Of a DNA stretch of 64,000 nucleotides, positions 23,590 to 36,216 are shown in pieces. Every line of letters starts with the position of its first letter. Position 1 is the first letter of the stretch. This stretch comes from Steromphala cineraria. Lineage: Eukaryota; Mollusca; Gastropoda; Trochida; Trochidae. The notes beneath the pieces are model-generated. The model worked only from the letters and a program-made list of their open reading frames with translations, was not told the origin of the DNA and did not search any database. The stretch is taken from positions 72,820,868 through 72,884,867 of the forward strand of contig OU744725.1 in the NCBI GenBank assembly GCA_916613615.1, written 5' to 3'. The translations under genes were made by a program, and so were the position numbers.

Positions 23590-23645
23590 AGAGACGAGAA
23601 TCAAGGAGGGAAAGGGATTTGAATATTACACAAATATAACATGAT
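23590..23645 (+). pseudogene. Partial repeat of the PAN-like exon end
   Basis: The last part of the exon (ACGAGAATCAAGGAGGGAA through GAATATTAC) and the sequence after its stop are repeated about 190 bp downstream in degenerate form, as a local tandem duplication of the 3' end. The same second copy is at 42077-42132 in E2. It has no splice acceptor and is unlikely to be used. Confidence 0.6.
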
Positions 23646-24558
23646 GAATATATATGATACTTTATAAGGTCTAGCTTGACAGTGCAAAAATACTAAATGA
23701 CTAAATACTATCGATACCTTTTTAACAACCAGAAAAGGTTTTGTGACTAATTCAACAAATGAGTAATTGTCAGTGGATATTATCTGAGTATATCATCAAC
23801 TCATTTTCATATTGAGGAAATATAAAGTTAGGAAAAGATCAGTATATTTAAAAAGAATATTAGAGGGAATGAGGGAAACAGCCCAACTAAATTATTATTG
23901 TCATTTTAAATGAAAACAAGAAACATTCTATTGTTAGAATGGTTCATACAAAGTAGTCATGTAAATGTCTTAGATGAGAGAGTGAAATTATTTCCTTTTG
24001 ATACATTTGTGTATTGTTTCATATCGTTTTCCACAGTTTCAACAGGTAAATAATAAGGTATAGGAATCTTTTAATTAAAAGACCAGCAATTCGAGGGTAT
24101 ATTATAATGTCCTGATTCCAAATTATTTTATATTGCCATAAGTACCAAATTCATTACCTCAAATCTGCTTTTTTTGGACAATGTTACTTCCTTGGGTAGG
24201 ACAGGAAACGACAATGTGAATTCCTCATAAAATATATTACTAGTCTGCACGATTTATGTAAGTTCCATTCTTTTTATGTTGATTTTGTTTAATTATTTGT
24301 TCTAATTATTTAAGAAATATTACCTAAACTAAAACTAGTTCGATGCATACCTTTACTGATTATGGTAAAACATGTTAACTAGGATTAGGATATTTGTAAA
24401 CATTAAAGAAACAACAAATAGTAAACATTGGAATTTGATCTTTAAAGTAAAGTGCAATTTCGTGCGTTGTTGGGGGTCCAAAACTTCATCGATGGTGGTT
24501 GTGAAGTATGAACAATTGCAGGAAAATAGTTTTCTTATTCAATAAATGTTGAATAGTA

Positions 24559-27500
24559 ACATAAGGAAGATTTGAAATTTAGATTATTATTAAAAACCAG
24601 GAATTTTGAAGCATGTCAATCAGTCAAACGTAATTTTGGAAACATATGTAAAGAAGTCAGGGACAGTTGTAAGATGATATTTAACAGGTTATTCAACTAG
24701 TTTTCATGAATTTCGACATGTGGATGTGTCAATGAAATGCATGAATGATAGTGTCATATACTTATATCACCGTAAGGTTCTTTTTTCCCCCAGATAACTG
24801 CTGCAGTCATTTCAATGTGTCTACTGACAAACTGACAAAAATAAAACTTTTATTTGAGCACGTACACTTTAAAGGGGTAGTAGCACGTTTATGATAATTT
24901 TATTTTTTAGAGTTTTCACTGATAATTGTGAGTTAATGCTAAATGTATTATTTTGACAGTGTCAGAAATATCATTACACAAACCAATCATCCATAGTCAG
25001 AGGACAAAGTAAGAAGATTCACATAAAATCCATTGGCGGCCATTTTGTGTGAACACCTTTAATTCATTTTGTGTGAGAAAAAGGAATCGCATGGCTAAAC
25101 AATACGTTATATATTTGAATATTACTGCTCCATTTAGTTGAAATACATTGTCGTTCAATTGGAACCATTAATTTTCACTTTCCTGACATCACCTTATATT
25201 CCCCATAAGAACGTACTACTGCCCCTTTAACTTCTTCCAACAGAAATTCTGCTAATGACATTGTTCATTCATTGCATCAACATGTGTTTGCATCTTGGTT
25301 TTAGTTTTTGACTTTGTATCAATACCGAATATTGCATAGATATTTGTTCTAAGATAATACACATTTAAAAAATTAAAATTCTGCTGTTTGACGATTTTTT
25401 TAGCGTTAAAGAACTATAGAAAAGTTTATTTCTTAACATCCATTTCGTCTTCATGAATAGAGGTCAGAACGAAATGTCCATTGCTATAATGATCTGAAGC
25501 TGATGTATAAACTATCTACTTATAATCTCGTTAGCCAGCTAGACAAAACTGACATCATTTCATTATCTGCCATTAGCGTAAAGGTTATATCACTGAAAGA
25601 AAATTAGGAAGCTTTAACTATCTCTTCACTTCATCATACTAATTGAGAGTCTGTTGCCCAGTAATAAAGTGAAGTCATCTGGTTCGTCAAGAGTGCTTGA
25701 GTCTCTGTATTGAAACAATACTTTGACTACAAATTCAAATTCATTCATTTGTCTTTTTGTAAACTACTAATGAATATAAACATCAACATATACAGATCCA
25801 CCATTTCACTCGAGTAATACAAAATGACACTAGATAACAGATTTATGTATGTAGGATCTCAAAGACTACAATGTGTTACTTTGATCCTTATCAAAGGCAA
25901 TTACCCGAGAAATGTTTCTAACCTCCATGATGCTTTAAGTGAAATACACAATGACGTGTATCATAACTTCGTTTACCTTAATCTAAGATAATTATTTACA
26001 AAACAAGCAGATTTTCCGTATATCCCTTTTCAAAAGGTTACTGTAGTATGAAGGTCATCTAGAATGGTATCCGTATAATCAATCGACCTCCGTGTGGACG
26101 GATCAAGGTACAGAACATCTTTGAGGACCACACCATTAGCTTTCCCGCATCATCATTTCCTGGAGTGAAGGTACAAATAACAATGTACAAACTCGGTCAA
26201 ATGGATCGTCAATAACGTTAAGCAGTAATGAGCCTTTAGGTTCCACTTCTCATCAGCGTAAGTTAAAACATTATTCTCTTTGAAGTGACATCAATAAAAC
26301 TAATTGCAGGAATATCATATTTCTAAAGATATCCAGAGATTATTTATGACACACTATTTGTTGTCAGTCAAACATTTGTAATTTTGTGCCTAATTTATGT
26401 TGATTATATAACTAACAAAATGCGATGTGATATTTCAAATTATGTTAAAACCAAAGTAAATGAAGAAGAATGAATCGTATCAACAGTCATTTTACATTAC
26501 AATAGTAAATTATTCGTTAGTAACGTGAAGAGGCCGTGATTCTCAGAATTATTCCAAAATAAACTATGTATGATATAAACTATTTGAGGAGTATTTTGAA
26601 CTAAGGACAGGAATAAATAAGATAGGAGTGACAAGGTTAATCAAATGTAAGAGACATAGTTATCATTCCTGTGCAAGTAATGATGCATTCTTCATTGATA
26701 CACATAAGGTTAATCAAGAAGCTCATTGGTACAGCTTGCTAACATTTATTTACCATACTGGTTGCATTGACTCTGTGTCATTAACTTGCATAAAATATGG
26801 AATTTTGATATTCTCATATTCACCCTTCTAATAAACAAAAATATCTTCCTAAAATGACAAATCGAATTTAAAAGATTACAAAACAAAAGGGTCTGTTTGT
26901 ATTGCAATAAGCTATCAAATATTTAAAGCGAAAAAAGTAAAAGATTAAAAAAAATAATTTCAATTCCATTAATGTCAGTATGTATATATTTCAGCACTTC
27001 TTACATCCGAAAACCACATTGAAATGTTATTTGAAGACATGAAGTGTGAAAGTGCATCCGGCATCTGTCAGAGAGATTCAAGTCTGTAACCTCAAAATGA
27101 ATGAAAATCGATTGAACTGGAAAAAAAAAAGTTTTTCAATCGATAAAGAGATTTTACATTTAGCATCATGTTGTGATCAGAGGAAAAGTAAGAAAGTAAG
27201 TTGAATGGTAAGAAGGCTTTTTCACTTTAAAACCTTAGGAAGCACTAATAAAACCAATATCCAGGCCTCAAGGAAAATCAATTAGGGCACAGTTGATTTG
27301 GAATTCAAGTAAAGAGAAATTTGATTGAAAAATGATTTTTGTGGTTTGACAAAGTTTGCTGGTAGCATCAGTGCTGGTGCCCGCATCTAGGGTTCAAGGG
27401 ACTTGATCCGAACATGTAAAGATCGTTGCAGATTATGAGATCCCAATTATAACAATATTACATATCACAATGCGAAGATTAAAACTATTTATTTGAATTC

Positions 27501-28484
27501 ATACATTTAGGGTGTGACATTTAAGTCATGGAATTACTGAAATAGTAAATAAATAGTAATATAGGCATATTTTTGCGGTATGGACCAGGAGTGCTTACAA
27601 AGTCCAATATATCAATTTCAATGATCACGAAGGTTCACGAAACACATCATTCTTTCATACATGTTTTTCGTGTGTAGAGAGAAAATCGATTGAGCATGGC
27701 GACACAAGCAAGTTATCAATAAGGTAACGTTTACACAGTTAATGAAAATCAAGTCTGTTACACCAAACTTACTACATACCAGTGTTTTCTTTAGCTCTAG
27801 CTTATCTTTAATGTTTCCAAAGTCGACCCCATCGAACTTGCCTAACAGTAATTTTATTACAGTGTTATAAGAAATGATAAATTTGGCATTTCAGAAAAAG
27901 AAAAAATATATCATCTTTCGCTGATAAACGAGAATGACAAAAATCATCTTAATCTTCAACACAGGGAATAACTATATTTTATCACGAAAATCAGTAATTA
28001 TCATAGTCAGACACATAGTCATAATATGCAAAACAAAACACAAATAAAATGTATTTTTACTAGATGTTTTGCTATCTACGTACAGCAAAAATTCAAACGT
28101 CACTTACTGTTGATGAAACAAAGTAAGTAGTATCTTTTGCACATTTTATGGTAATTTTCTTTTCCGCAACTATTTTGTATTGGTTGCAAACCATACCTGA
28201 TAGGAAATGTAATTCTTAGTAGAGTTAGAGTTTTAAGTGACATTGACACATTGATGAGATGTTCGTTCGTTATCAACAGACCTGAGTTTCCTTCAATGAA
28301 AGCCACATGAGCCATTACCTGTGATATCAAACTATCCGCTTTAAATGAGAACTGAGAGGAGTTATAGAGGTCTCTTAAATTTTGATAGACTTCAAAAAGA
28401 GGCGTCATTATTTCTAACATGTTTTGACGTCAATAATCTACATTCCATGGAAACGCTGTTTTTATTCAAAAAGAAGACTAAATA
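24559..28484. repeat. Segmental duplication block A, copy 2
   Basis: Same content as A1 and A3. It is close to A1 in the first 400 bp, but from about 26000 to 27300 it is several times more diverged from A1 and A3 than they are from each other. A minus-strand frame of 106 codons at 28100-28420 is interrupted by stops at the matching places in A1 and A3. No gene is called. Confidence 0.85.
24873..25226. mobile_element. MITE with TTAA flanks, copy in A2
   Basis: Orthologous to 317-671, flanked by TTAA at 24869-24872 and 25227-25230, with the same AGGGG(T/C)AGTAGCA termini. Confidence 0.65.
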
Positions 28485-28627
28485 AAGAAGGATGGGTGTC
28501 TTAAAACATTGGAACGTTGAAATCTAATTTATCATCCACAACTGTGGAGATATTGCTTGTGGAAGATCATGGGAGATATAGTTTTGACAGTAGATTTTGG
28601 ACAATGCCCTGTAATCAGAAAATACAT

Positions 28628-28748
28628 GACATCACAAACGTTTTATATCATCAGTGATGGCGTCACAATGCTATGACGTCATAAACACAGCGACGTCACA
28701 ATGCTATGGCGTCATAAACACGATGGCGTCACAATGTTTTGACATCAC
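28628..28748. repeat. 33-bp tandem repeat rich in CRE-like motifs
   Basis: Units start at 28656, 28689 and 28722 with a degenerate partial unit before them. Each carries GGCGTCACAATG and a TGACGTCA-like core (for example CTATGACGTCATAAACAC). TGACGTCA is the CREB/ATF palindrome, but the motif may be here simply by repetition. Confidence 0.8.
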
Positions 28749-28825
28749 TGGTTTAGGAGATGTAGGGCTATGGAGCGTTCAAAGATGTATACTTTTCATG
28801 TGAATGTGATGAAAAATGATTTTGG

Positions 28826-28982
28826 ATGATAAATAGAATCTCACCCTCGTGTCTTCTGACATAAAATATGTCAACGCTCGTTGATAGAACCAAAGCAAGT
28901 GTCAGATATTTGTTACCTTTATCAACTCGTGTTAATATATTTGATATCAGAAGACACTTAGGTGAGATTCTTTATTTATCAT
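28826..28982. mobile_element. Inverted-repeat element (MITE-like)
   Basis: The left arm (ATGATAAATAGAATCTCACC continuing to GTGTCTTCTGA) matches the reverse complement of the right arm ending TTTATTTATCAT over about 35 bp with a small indel and few mismatches. The inner spacer is about 85 bp. There is no coding potential, and no empty site in this window to define target duplication. Confidence 0.7.
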
Positions 28983-29687
28983 ACAGGTATACTTTGATCA
29001 TCTGTGTTTAATTGAAAGATTATTTTCAATATTTGCAAGATTTGCAATCTTATCGCGTGACTACTACTGATGATGATTTCTAGTCATGTAACCACGTTTA
29101 TGGACAGAAGAACTGACAACTTCTAGCTGAGCTGTCAAGATTGTCTATAAGAGTTATAATCTCTGAAAGTGTGTTTCTTCATAGTCACGGTCTGAACTGA
29201 TATTTTCAAAATGTTGTATAAAGTAGAAGGAAATATATATGGCTGTACTTCAAAGAGTAGCTTGATATTTTTCAAACATTGATATGAGTCATTCATTATT
29301 TTCACCAACATATTTAATTATTAAAGTTGTTATCATGAAAAAAGTGTGTATTAATCATGGACCCAATTAAGGTATATTAAGGAACTTTGATATGTGTACA
29401 TAATGTTATTGAAGTGCAACTCAGATCTTTACAAGCCTCTTTAAATTGTCAATGAATATTTCAATTTTTTCATTCATTCATTTTTATATTTTCACTACTG
29501 ACCGTTTTTATATCTTATCAAAAAATGATAAATGAATAACACTTCAACTCCATCTACTTACACATAACTTCTACAATCTTATTTTTGTAACCTCCAACCA
29601 ATCAAATCTATCAACATGTGAGTGTTCAAAAACCTAACGAATATGTTTAATAGATAAATGCAGGTAAATAATATATGTCTGTGCTTG

Positions 29688-29796
29688 ACAAGGTGCACAG
29701 GCAAAATGCAGTCATACATGTAGTATAAAACCAAGATTTTTGAAACAATGGCATATGGTACTTTTGCTTAAGATAAAAACATAGCCAAATCTGAAG
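29688..29796 (-). repeat. Short dispersed repeat, reverse copy
   Basis: Reverse complement of 4120-4221, with a few substitutions and a small insertion (TACATG-type duplication). The opposite orientation at an unrelated site points to dispersal rather than segmental duplication. Confidence 0.6.
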
Positions 29797-29984
29797 TTAG
29801 TTCTGCAACATCTGACCTCATTCACAAAATATTTTTATGAAAGCTTTATTTGATAATCAATTTTATGGTAAGCATTCATATATATCTCAAATTATTGTTT
29901 AATATTTTGGTTTTACAAAAAGCATATGATTGTTGTTTACTGCAATATGATAAAAAACATATGAATATGAAATAAGAAACTATA

Positions 29985-31880
29985 AAATCTAGTCAATATG
30001 AAAAGTAATAGATTATACTGTTTCAAATAAAATCTAAAAAGAACATCACAATATCGCAAACATTGTCTTCTCTGAAAAAATGTTTCATAAGGACTACCTA
30101 TATTCCATTACAGTCATATATGAAGTTTACCTTGATATGATATTTTCATTAAACGCGAAGAAAGGTTAAAGTGTGTGTTCAGACTCGACTTATCATTTGA
30201 AACAAAGCAAACATTGATTCATTAAATGATGAATGCGAAATGTCTGTGATGGAGAGGTAACTTTGATTAATTTTAGACGACCACACAAACATGTTTACCA
30301 GAAAAACACATTGAATTACTTGTTTTCGTGACAGGGTCGAGTTCAGTGTATATACAAAATATAGAATGATAAGATATGTTTTCCGGATGAAAATTTTGAT
30401 ATACTTGGTTTAATTTGCAGAAACATCTACCATGAATTAAAGGTTCTGTTTCCTTTATGGTTGTAAAAGACAAGAAAAACATCATAAATTTATCAATGTA
30501 AACATTACAACATTTATTTTGTGTTTGCAGTTGTGGGATTATAGAATACGAGCTCAACTTTAAACTTTCAGGTTATCATTTTTCTGTTCACGTCTACTGT
30601 AACACTGAAGATTCATTAGGAGGACTGGCCGGACTAAGATTGATAGAGTGGCGACTTAACTGCAATTCACATCAAATTTCTGGATACATTTTAGTGTTTT
30701 CTGATTTTGACACAACAATGTCGATTTTAACATAGCAGGGTCTACATAGGAACTTGTCAGTCAACAAACGAAGCCTCCTCCCCCGGCAGTCTGTGAGTAA
30801 TTGACAATTATAGAGGATTCTATTGGAGATTTCCTTGAACATGAAGCAATTATTGGAAGTTGATTATAACATCATAGGACGTGACCTTCAAATATAACAT
30901 CTACATACTAGACACGCGGTGTTGAAACCCCCAAGTGAAAAGTTTGACTGAAATATAGTTATGTCATGTCTTAAGACGTTCACTAAACTTTGTTTTGAAT
31001 TATATAAGAAGATCCTTTCATGAACGACTTTAAAGAAATGTCTTAAACTAGACGAGATAATAGGGCAATTACGTTTTCTTCTCATTTGTTTCATTATGTG
31101 CTACCTAATTCGTTACCAAAGGGTTTTATATGTTGGAAGCATGTAGATGAAGTTTCCTTTATTTGTAATTATTTAACTTACAAGTCAAACACAAGTAGAA
31201 AGGGAATCATGTCCCCAAGTTCATTTGAACAGACAAAACATCAAACCTATCATACTCGGATATATGAACGTAAAAAATTATTTTTTAAATCATGTGCTTA
31301 TCACAATTTTACAATATTTTCATTCTCTTTCACAAGTATTAAGTTTTTAAAAAAGTCTTGTGGTATCCTAGCTTTTCTTCTTTCCAATTGGAGTTCTACC
31401 TTTTTTAAGTAAACAAGAAAACAATGTTTCATGTTACTGCGGGCATTTTTAGGTAATTGTTTAATTTGATGATTAGATAATTACTTATTTTCTTAAACTA
31501 TTAGAAGTTCATATCATGAAGTCGTCCTTATTGAAACACTTAAAGGTATATCTGTGGCCATATGTCGTTGTAATCATTAATGACAGTATAGCACAGGGGT
31601 TAGCAAGTTCAGCTTCCCATCAGGAGGTCCGTGGTTATAATCCCGCCAGGGACTCTACAACTGTGACACAGAAGGGAACTATTTTACATGCAGTGGGGTT
31701 TTGGTGCAATGCTACATTGAATTTCAGTGAAGTACCACCCATGGCTCGCTAGTTTCAGCTGATGCTCACAGGTTATAACGTCAATTGTGTTGCCGGCTTT
31801 TTCTAGCAGTTGTGATATAAGTTAAATACTCTTGAAGGCAACATTTAGTTCCAAATCATCTCGCCTCATCTCACGAGAAT
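29985..31880. repeat. Segmental duplication block B, copy 3
   Basis: Matches B1 most fully, including the SINE at the end. It lacks the 100-bp insert of B1. Small frames on both strands (30273-30557, 30888-31094, 31086-31412) are not conserved as proteins between copies and look like chance. Confidence 0.8.
31582..31875 (+). mobile_element. tRNA-derived SINE with A and B boxes
   Basis: The head has an A-box-like TAGCACAGGGGTTAGCA (from about 31588) and a B-box-like GGTTATAATCC (31633-31643), spaced as in a tRNA. It is followed by a unique body and a tail with TTCTAGCAGTTGTGATATAA and AATACTCTTGAAGGC. The tail ends in a short CTCATCTCAC run. It lies in B3, homologous to 5722-6012 in B1 but absent from B2 and B4. 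The head/tail design is that of a LINE-mobilised Pol III retroelement; I cannot name the tRNA source or family. Confidence 0.65.
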
Positions 31881-33137
31881 CGATGTCCCCTGATGTAATG
31901 ATGTACAGCATTGTGAAATGTTAATTAGGATAATTACAACAAAACTCGTTAGTGAGGTGGACATCATTTAAACTCGTTAATGGAATGACAATAGTGACAA
32001 CATTTCATTATCTATCATTAGTGAAGAGGATATGCCAACTCACCATCTAATAAGGAACCTGTAACTATCCTAAACTGTATGGATTTGAGAGTGATGTTTG
32101 TCTGCTTATGAAGAGAAGTCAAGTGGTTCTTATAGAATAATTTTGTTTGCTAGTGTGTATTATTGAAATTCATTAGAAATTCTCATTTTAAGAACAGCTA
32201 GAAATAATCCATACCTACACGTTCTTATAGCTATTTTAACCAGTCTTAGTCTTAGCTTGCAAAATCACTAACAAGAACTGAAGCAACAAAACCCTCTTTG
32301 TTTCTCTCAGAATGAAGCAACAATGGATGAGGAATTATATAAACGTTTTCTTCGTTACTCATTTCCTGTACTATTTTTAATACGTGAGCAGTGGTAAAAA
32401 TTATCAACATGCAAACCCATTTATATGGTGAGAATGAACATCGATATCTCATCATTTAATACATAAATAGAAACGCAGCTGATCTTATTGCAATGAATTT
32501 AGACCAGTAATAACAACCACTTACAAAATATAATATATGTGTTCAAACACTGTATAATTAAATTTCAAGCAACCAATCTGTGGTTTACATGTGTGTTTTA
32601 GCCTCTGATATTCATACCTACACGTTCTTATAACTATTTTAACCAATGACGCATCTAAGTCTTAACTTGTAACATCACTAACAAGAATTGAAGCAACAAT
32701 GAATGAGGAATTATATAAACGTAGACCAGTAATAACAACCACTTACAATTATATAATGTATGTGTTCAAACACTGTATAAACAAATTTCAAGCAACCAAT
32801 CTGTGGTTTATATTTGTGTTTTAGTCAAGGTTTCACCAGCACTGTGTTGTTGCATCAAGACACAGAAGACCGTACAGGATCAATTCAATTACCTTCCTTC
32901 CATCATCATGTCCTGGAGTGGAGGTGCAAATAATCAATGAACATCCTGGTCTAATGGATCTTCCATCACCTTATACAGTAATGAGCTGCAAGAGTTTTCA
33001 TCTACTCACCTACGTATCCTAATGAGATTGATTAAAGCTTATCATTGCATTATTCTCTTTGAAGTGACCTCCGTTCCAACACCAATATAAGCTACTGTAG
33101 GAAAGGTTTAAATGATGCCTTACTTTCAAGCGAAAAT
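31880..33137. repeat. Segmental duplication block C, copy 3
   Basis: Matches C1 and C2 and has its own partial internal duplication (the CCTACACGTTCTTATA module occurs near 32213 and again near 32627). It ends at CGAAAAT, where LINE fragment L2 begins. No gene is seen. Confidence 0.75.
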
Positions 33138-34592
33138 AGCACAGAAGTATCTATCCAAACGCAAAGGACGATTCTATTGCTTATTTGTAGATTTTCGCAA
33201 GGCTCTTGAATGTGAATAGAAAACTGTTATGGTTTATGGTACTGAAGAAAGTTCTTCAACATTTTACAAGATATTCATTCAAAAGTAAAATCTGCTGTAA
33301 AGATAAAAAATTCATGTATCACTGACTATTTTGACACGATGAGTGGAGTGAGACAAGGCTGTCACCTAACTCCTATGTTGTTTTCCCTGTACATTGTTGA
33401 ATTGGAGCAAATGATGCAAGATTCCCAATTAAGAGGAATATTTATTGGACAGGAATATTTGGAAATTCTTCTTTTGTTCTTTGCCGATGATTTATTCTTT
33501 TTTGATGATACGGTTATAGGAATGCAAATAAAGATTAATGTTTTAGAGAAGTGGGGATTGGAAGTGAACTTACAGAAAACACAGATGATTGTTTTCAGAA
33601 ATGGAGGTATTGTCAAAGGAATAGAAAATTGGAAAAACGGTGATATCAATATACTACAACTAGTGCTGATGTTCTCCTCAAAACTAGCATGGACTAAAGC
33701 AACCGATGTTTTAACTTCCAAAGCACAAAAAAAAAATATTATCGAAAAATTCCACTCAAAGTTTTGTAAATTCATTCTTTCGACGGGGAATCACGTTTCT
33801 AACGTTGCAGTTTTAGGTGACTGTGGACGCTATGGGCTTCACATCGACTACCACACAAGATGTATTAAATATTGGTGTAAATTGCTGCGACAACCGTCAA
33901 ATAGATACCAGAAGCAAATCTATGCTATGATGTTTAACCTTGATTTAAGCAACAGAAGAACATGGGCAAGTTGTGTCAGGGAACTTTTGTTTCAATACGG
34001 CTTTGGGATGTTGGAGATATTCCAGATTTCCTATCTATATTGAAACAACGGTTACGAGATTGTTTTAGCAAGAATGGACCGATTCTATATCAACATCATG
34101 GAAAAGGACATTTTATAAAGATTTTAAATTCATTCTGAATACAGAGATTTACCTTTCAACTATCAAAAATAAAGAATTAAGAAGATTATTATTCCTACAA
34201 CGATCATCAGAATTACCATTTAGAATTAACACAGGAAGATGGGAAGGATTGCTGCACCAAGATAGGATCTGCCAAGTGTGTGAATTACTGTCAGCTGAGG
34301 ACAAATATATTTTTCTCCTTTTATGTCCTTTATACAAGACCCTAAGATTAAAATATATTCCATTTTATTATCACCAAAACGTCACTGTCCAGAAATATTT
34401 GATTTTATTAAGCTTGTGTTCACCATACATTCTCCAGAATTGTGCTATGTTTATAAGGAAGCTCTTTTACAGAGAAGGTTAAAACTTGAAATTTGATCAT
34501 ATCAAAATGTCACGCTATAAGTTATTGATTACAATGTATTGTACATGTGCCAATGGCCTTTCTAATGAATAAACATTTGATTGATTGAATAA
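33138..34592 (+). mobile_element. Non-LTR retrotransposon fragment L2 (reverse transcriptase, 5'-truncated)
   Basis: The longer of two related LINE remnants. It covers the RT palm, the post-RT region and the 3' end. Part of motif A is damaged: L1 reads FDCVN where L2 has a short deletion near 33205. The 3' part codes for a cysteine-containing C-terminal segment (ICQVCELL, then LLLCPLYKTLRLKY) related to the one on the minus strand at 36789-37034. It ends with GTACATGTGCCAATGGCC and a TGATT-rich tail. It shares its 5' breakpoint with L1, so both descend from one truncated insertion or duplication breakpoint. Confidence 0.85.
33339..34043 (+). pseudogene. Reverse transcriptase frame of LINE L2 (broken)
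   Basis: 234 open codons starting MSGVRQGCHLTPMLFSLYI (RT motif B region), then LLLFFADDLFFFDD (motif C; the two Asp of FADD bind catalytic metal) and a KTQMIVF segment (motif D region). The later half resembles the post-RT part of LINE proteins (CGRYGLHIDYHTRCIKYWCK). The frame is lost at about 34020, and the C-terminal segment resumes in another frame near 34249. The upstream motif A region is also frameshifted near 33205. The enzyme would copy its own RNA at a nicked target; this copy cannot. Confidence 0.8.
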
Positions 34593-35034
34593 GACACACA
34601 GACTTGTAAAACTATTGCTTCTTAGCTATGATGCACATCAGCTCAAGATGGCCTCTCATCTGACATTTGAACACCTAAACCTCTCATAGGGTTTTCATGG
34701 AGATTGTACTTAAAAGGAAATGTGGTCATCAGAGTGCAATACAGGTTAAGCGTTAGTTGCAATATAGTTGCCCTAGATCTCTCATTATCTCAGATTTAAT
34801 TGAAGTCTGCATAAGGTCCATGCATAAAGAAGATGCCAGTTATTGACCTATTGATTACTTTTCTTCAGTGGGTTCATGCTCTTTTGTAAGTTTCTAAATG
34901 GGTCATTATAAAGTAGTTTTTCATAGTTGATGGAAACAAACATGTTTTCTTTGTTTTGTACTTACGGGCATTATTAACCAAATATCAATACTAATTTTCA
35001 AATTTTGATTAAAAATTAGTATAAGTAAATAATA

Positions 35035-35283
35035 TTATTACCTACGAAGGCAGTCATAACGAGGTTAATTTTTTTCATATGTTGTCCTAGGGCAAAATAT
35101 CACTTTTCCATTGTGACGTCACGTTATAAACAATGCTTTAACATCACGCTTCAACTATGACACATAATGTATACGGATCGGTGGCGGCTAGTCCGCCTCT
35201 GCTGAGAAGTAGGTTTTGTGTATTTTGTAATTTTCGTGTCGTAAACATAGTATGTCATGGATACTCATATAATATCCTCTATA
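35035..35283. mobile_element. Insertion private to E2, unclassified
   Basis: E1 reads AGTAAATAATAATATCAGTAAG near 19890. E2 has about 250 bp between the same flanks, starting near ATTACCTACGAAGG and ending ATATCCTCTA. The last ten bases equal the end of the D1-only insertion (about 10860-11300). It includes a TGACGTCAC motif and a GC-rich GGTGGCGGCTAGTCCGCC. No reading frame is seen. Confidence 0.55.
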
Positions 35284-36216
35284 TATCAGTAAGTAAGTAA
35301 ACTGAGTAAAATGAGGAATGAAACAAAGAAAAGTCACTTAAACTTAAAATGGTTGTCATCTATTATCTTGTTGAGTACTATGAAACTGTTTCCTGGAAAT
35401 GAGAATAGATCACTTTTATTAACAGATCCTTAAGACAACTTTGCTAGACTAGATATTAAACAATTGGCAGTTTTGTAGTTTCATTTGTCTCAAATTTCAT
35501 TTATAAAGCTAAAATGAAAGATAAGCGAGAACAATGCTGTAAGAAGAAAAACAATTGTTTGACATTATCATAGTTAATGTGCGAAAACGTGCATGATATA
35601 TCTATGTAGGGGCTGTATCAAAACACCATATTTGAAAAAAAGAAGACATAAAGCCTGAACTCTTGGTAATTAAAAAGGATAGTTTAGTACGGGTCAAATT
35701 GATGAACTAAATTCAAACAGTTCATAAAGAGTGTAACTGATGAACTGATCTTTAGACTAATTGTCCCGGTAAGATTTATGGTAGGAAAACGCCATATCCT
35801 GCAGGGCAATTAGTACAAACCAGTAAAATGAAGTTACTAGCCAACCCAATATCTTTTCAAGCAATGAAGAGTCTGTAAGATTTACTGTTTTGCCCTTGAG
35901 TCCATTCCAGGCTGACTAGTTTCTTTCATTAGATTCACTATAGAAGGAACATGAAAAAGTCTCATTTATCTCGTTAAATCAAGAAGACGTAGTGATTGAC
36001 CATCCTTGGATGCCAAATAACTGCTCTAGACAGTTATGTATTGCCCAAATGAGGAAGAGATGCCCTATAAATGTTTCTACAAAATGAAGTTTTGCAAAGC
36101 TCCACAATAAGCTCACACTGTTTGTTTGACACAGTAACTTCCAACACCAGTTAGTCGATGTGCTAGAAAGATGCTCCAGTCTTCTCACAGCACTCAGGCT
36201 GGAATGTTGGATACAG

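Larger units (their letters stand above)
19473..24558. repeat. Segmental duplication block E, copy 1
   Basis: Matches E2 (34593-43970), which is longer because of several insertions or because E1 has lost sequence. About 39425-41430 and 42530-43600 of E2 are missing here. It holds the 79-bp minisatellite, a small palindromic MITE and the PAN-like exon. From 19473 to 20760 and from 21880 to 22480 I see nothing but AT-rich DNA. Confidence 0.85.
28485..29984. other. 1.5 kb present only between A2 and B3
   Basis: A1 passes almost directly into B1, and A3 into B4, so this stretch is private to the second array unit. It holds a 33-bp tandem repeat (28628-28748), an inverted-repeat element (28826-28982) and the reverse copy of the short dispersed repeat (29688-29796). 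I see nothing else in 28985-29687. Confidence 0.7.

Noticed and set aside
28100..28420. 106-codon minus-strand frame in A2 with an interior CAGGTAATG donor-like site
   Set aside because: A1 and A3 have stops at homologous positions and I recognise no family; it could be a decayed exon, but support is too weak.
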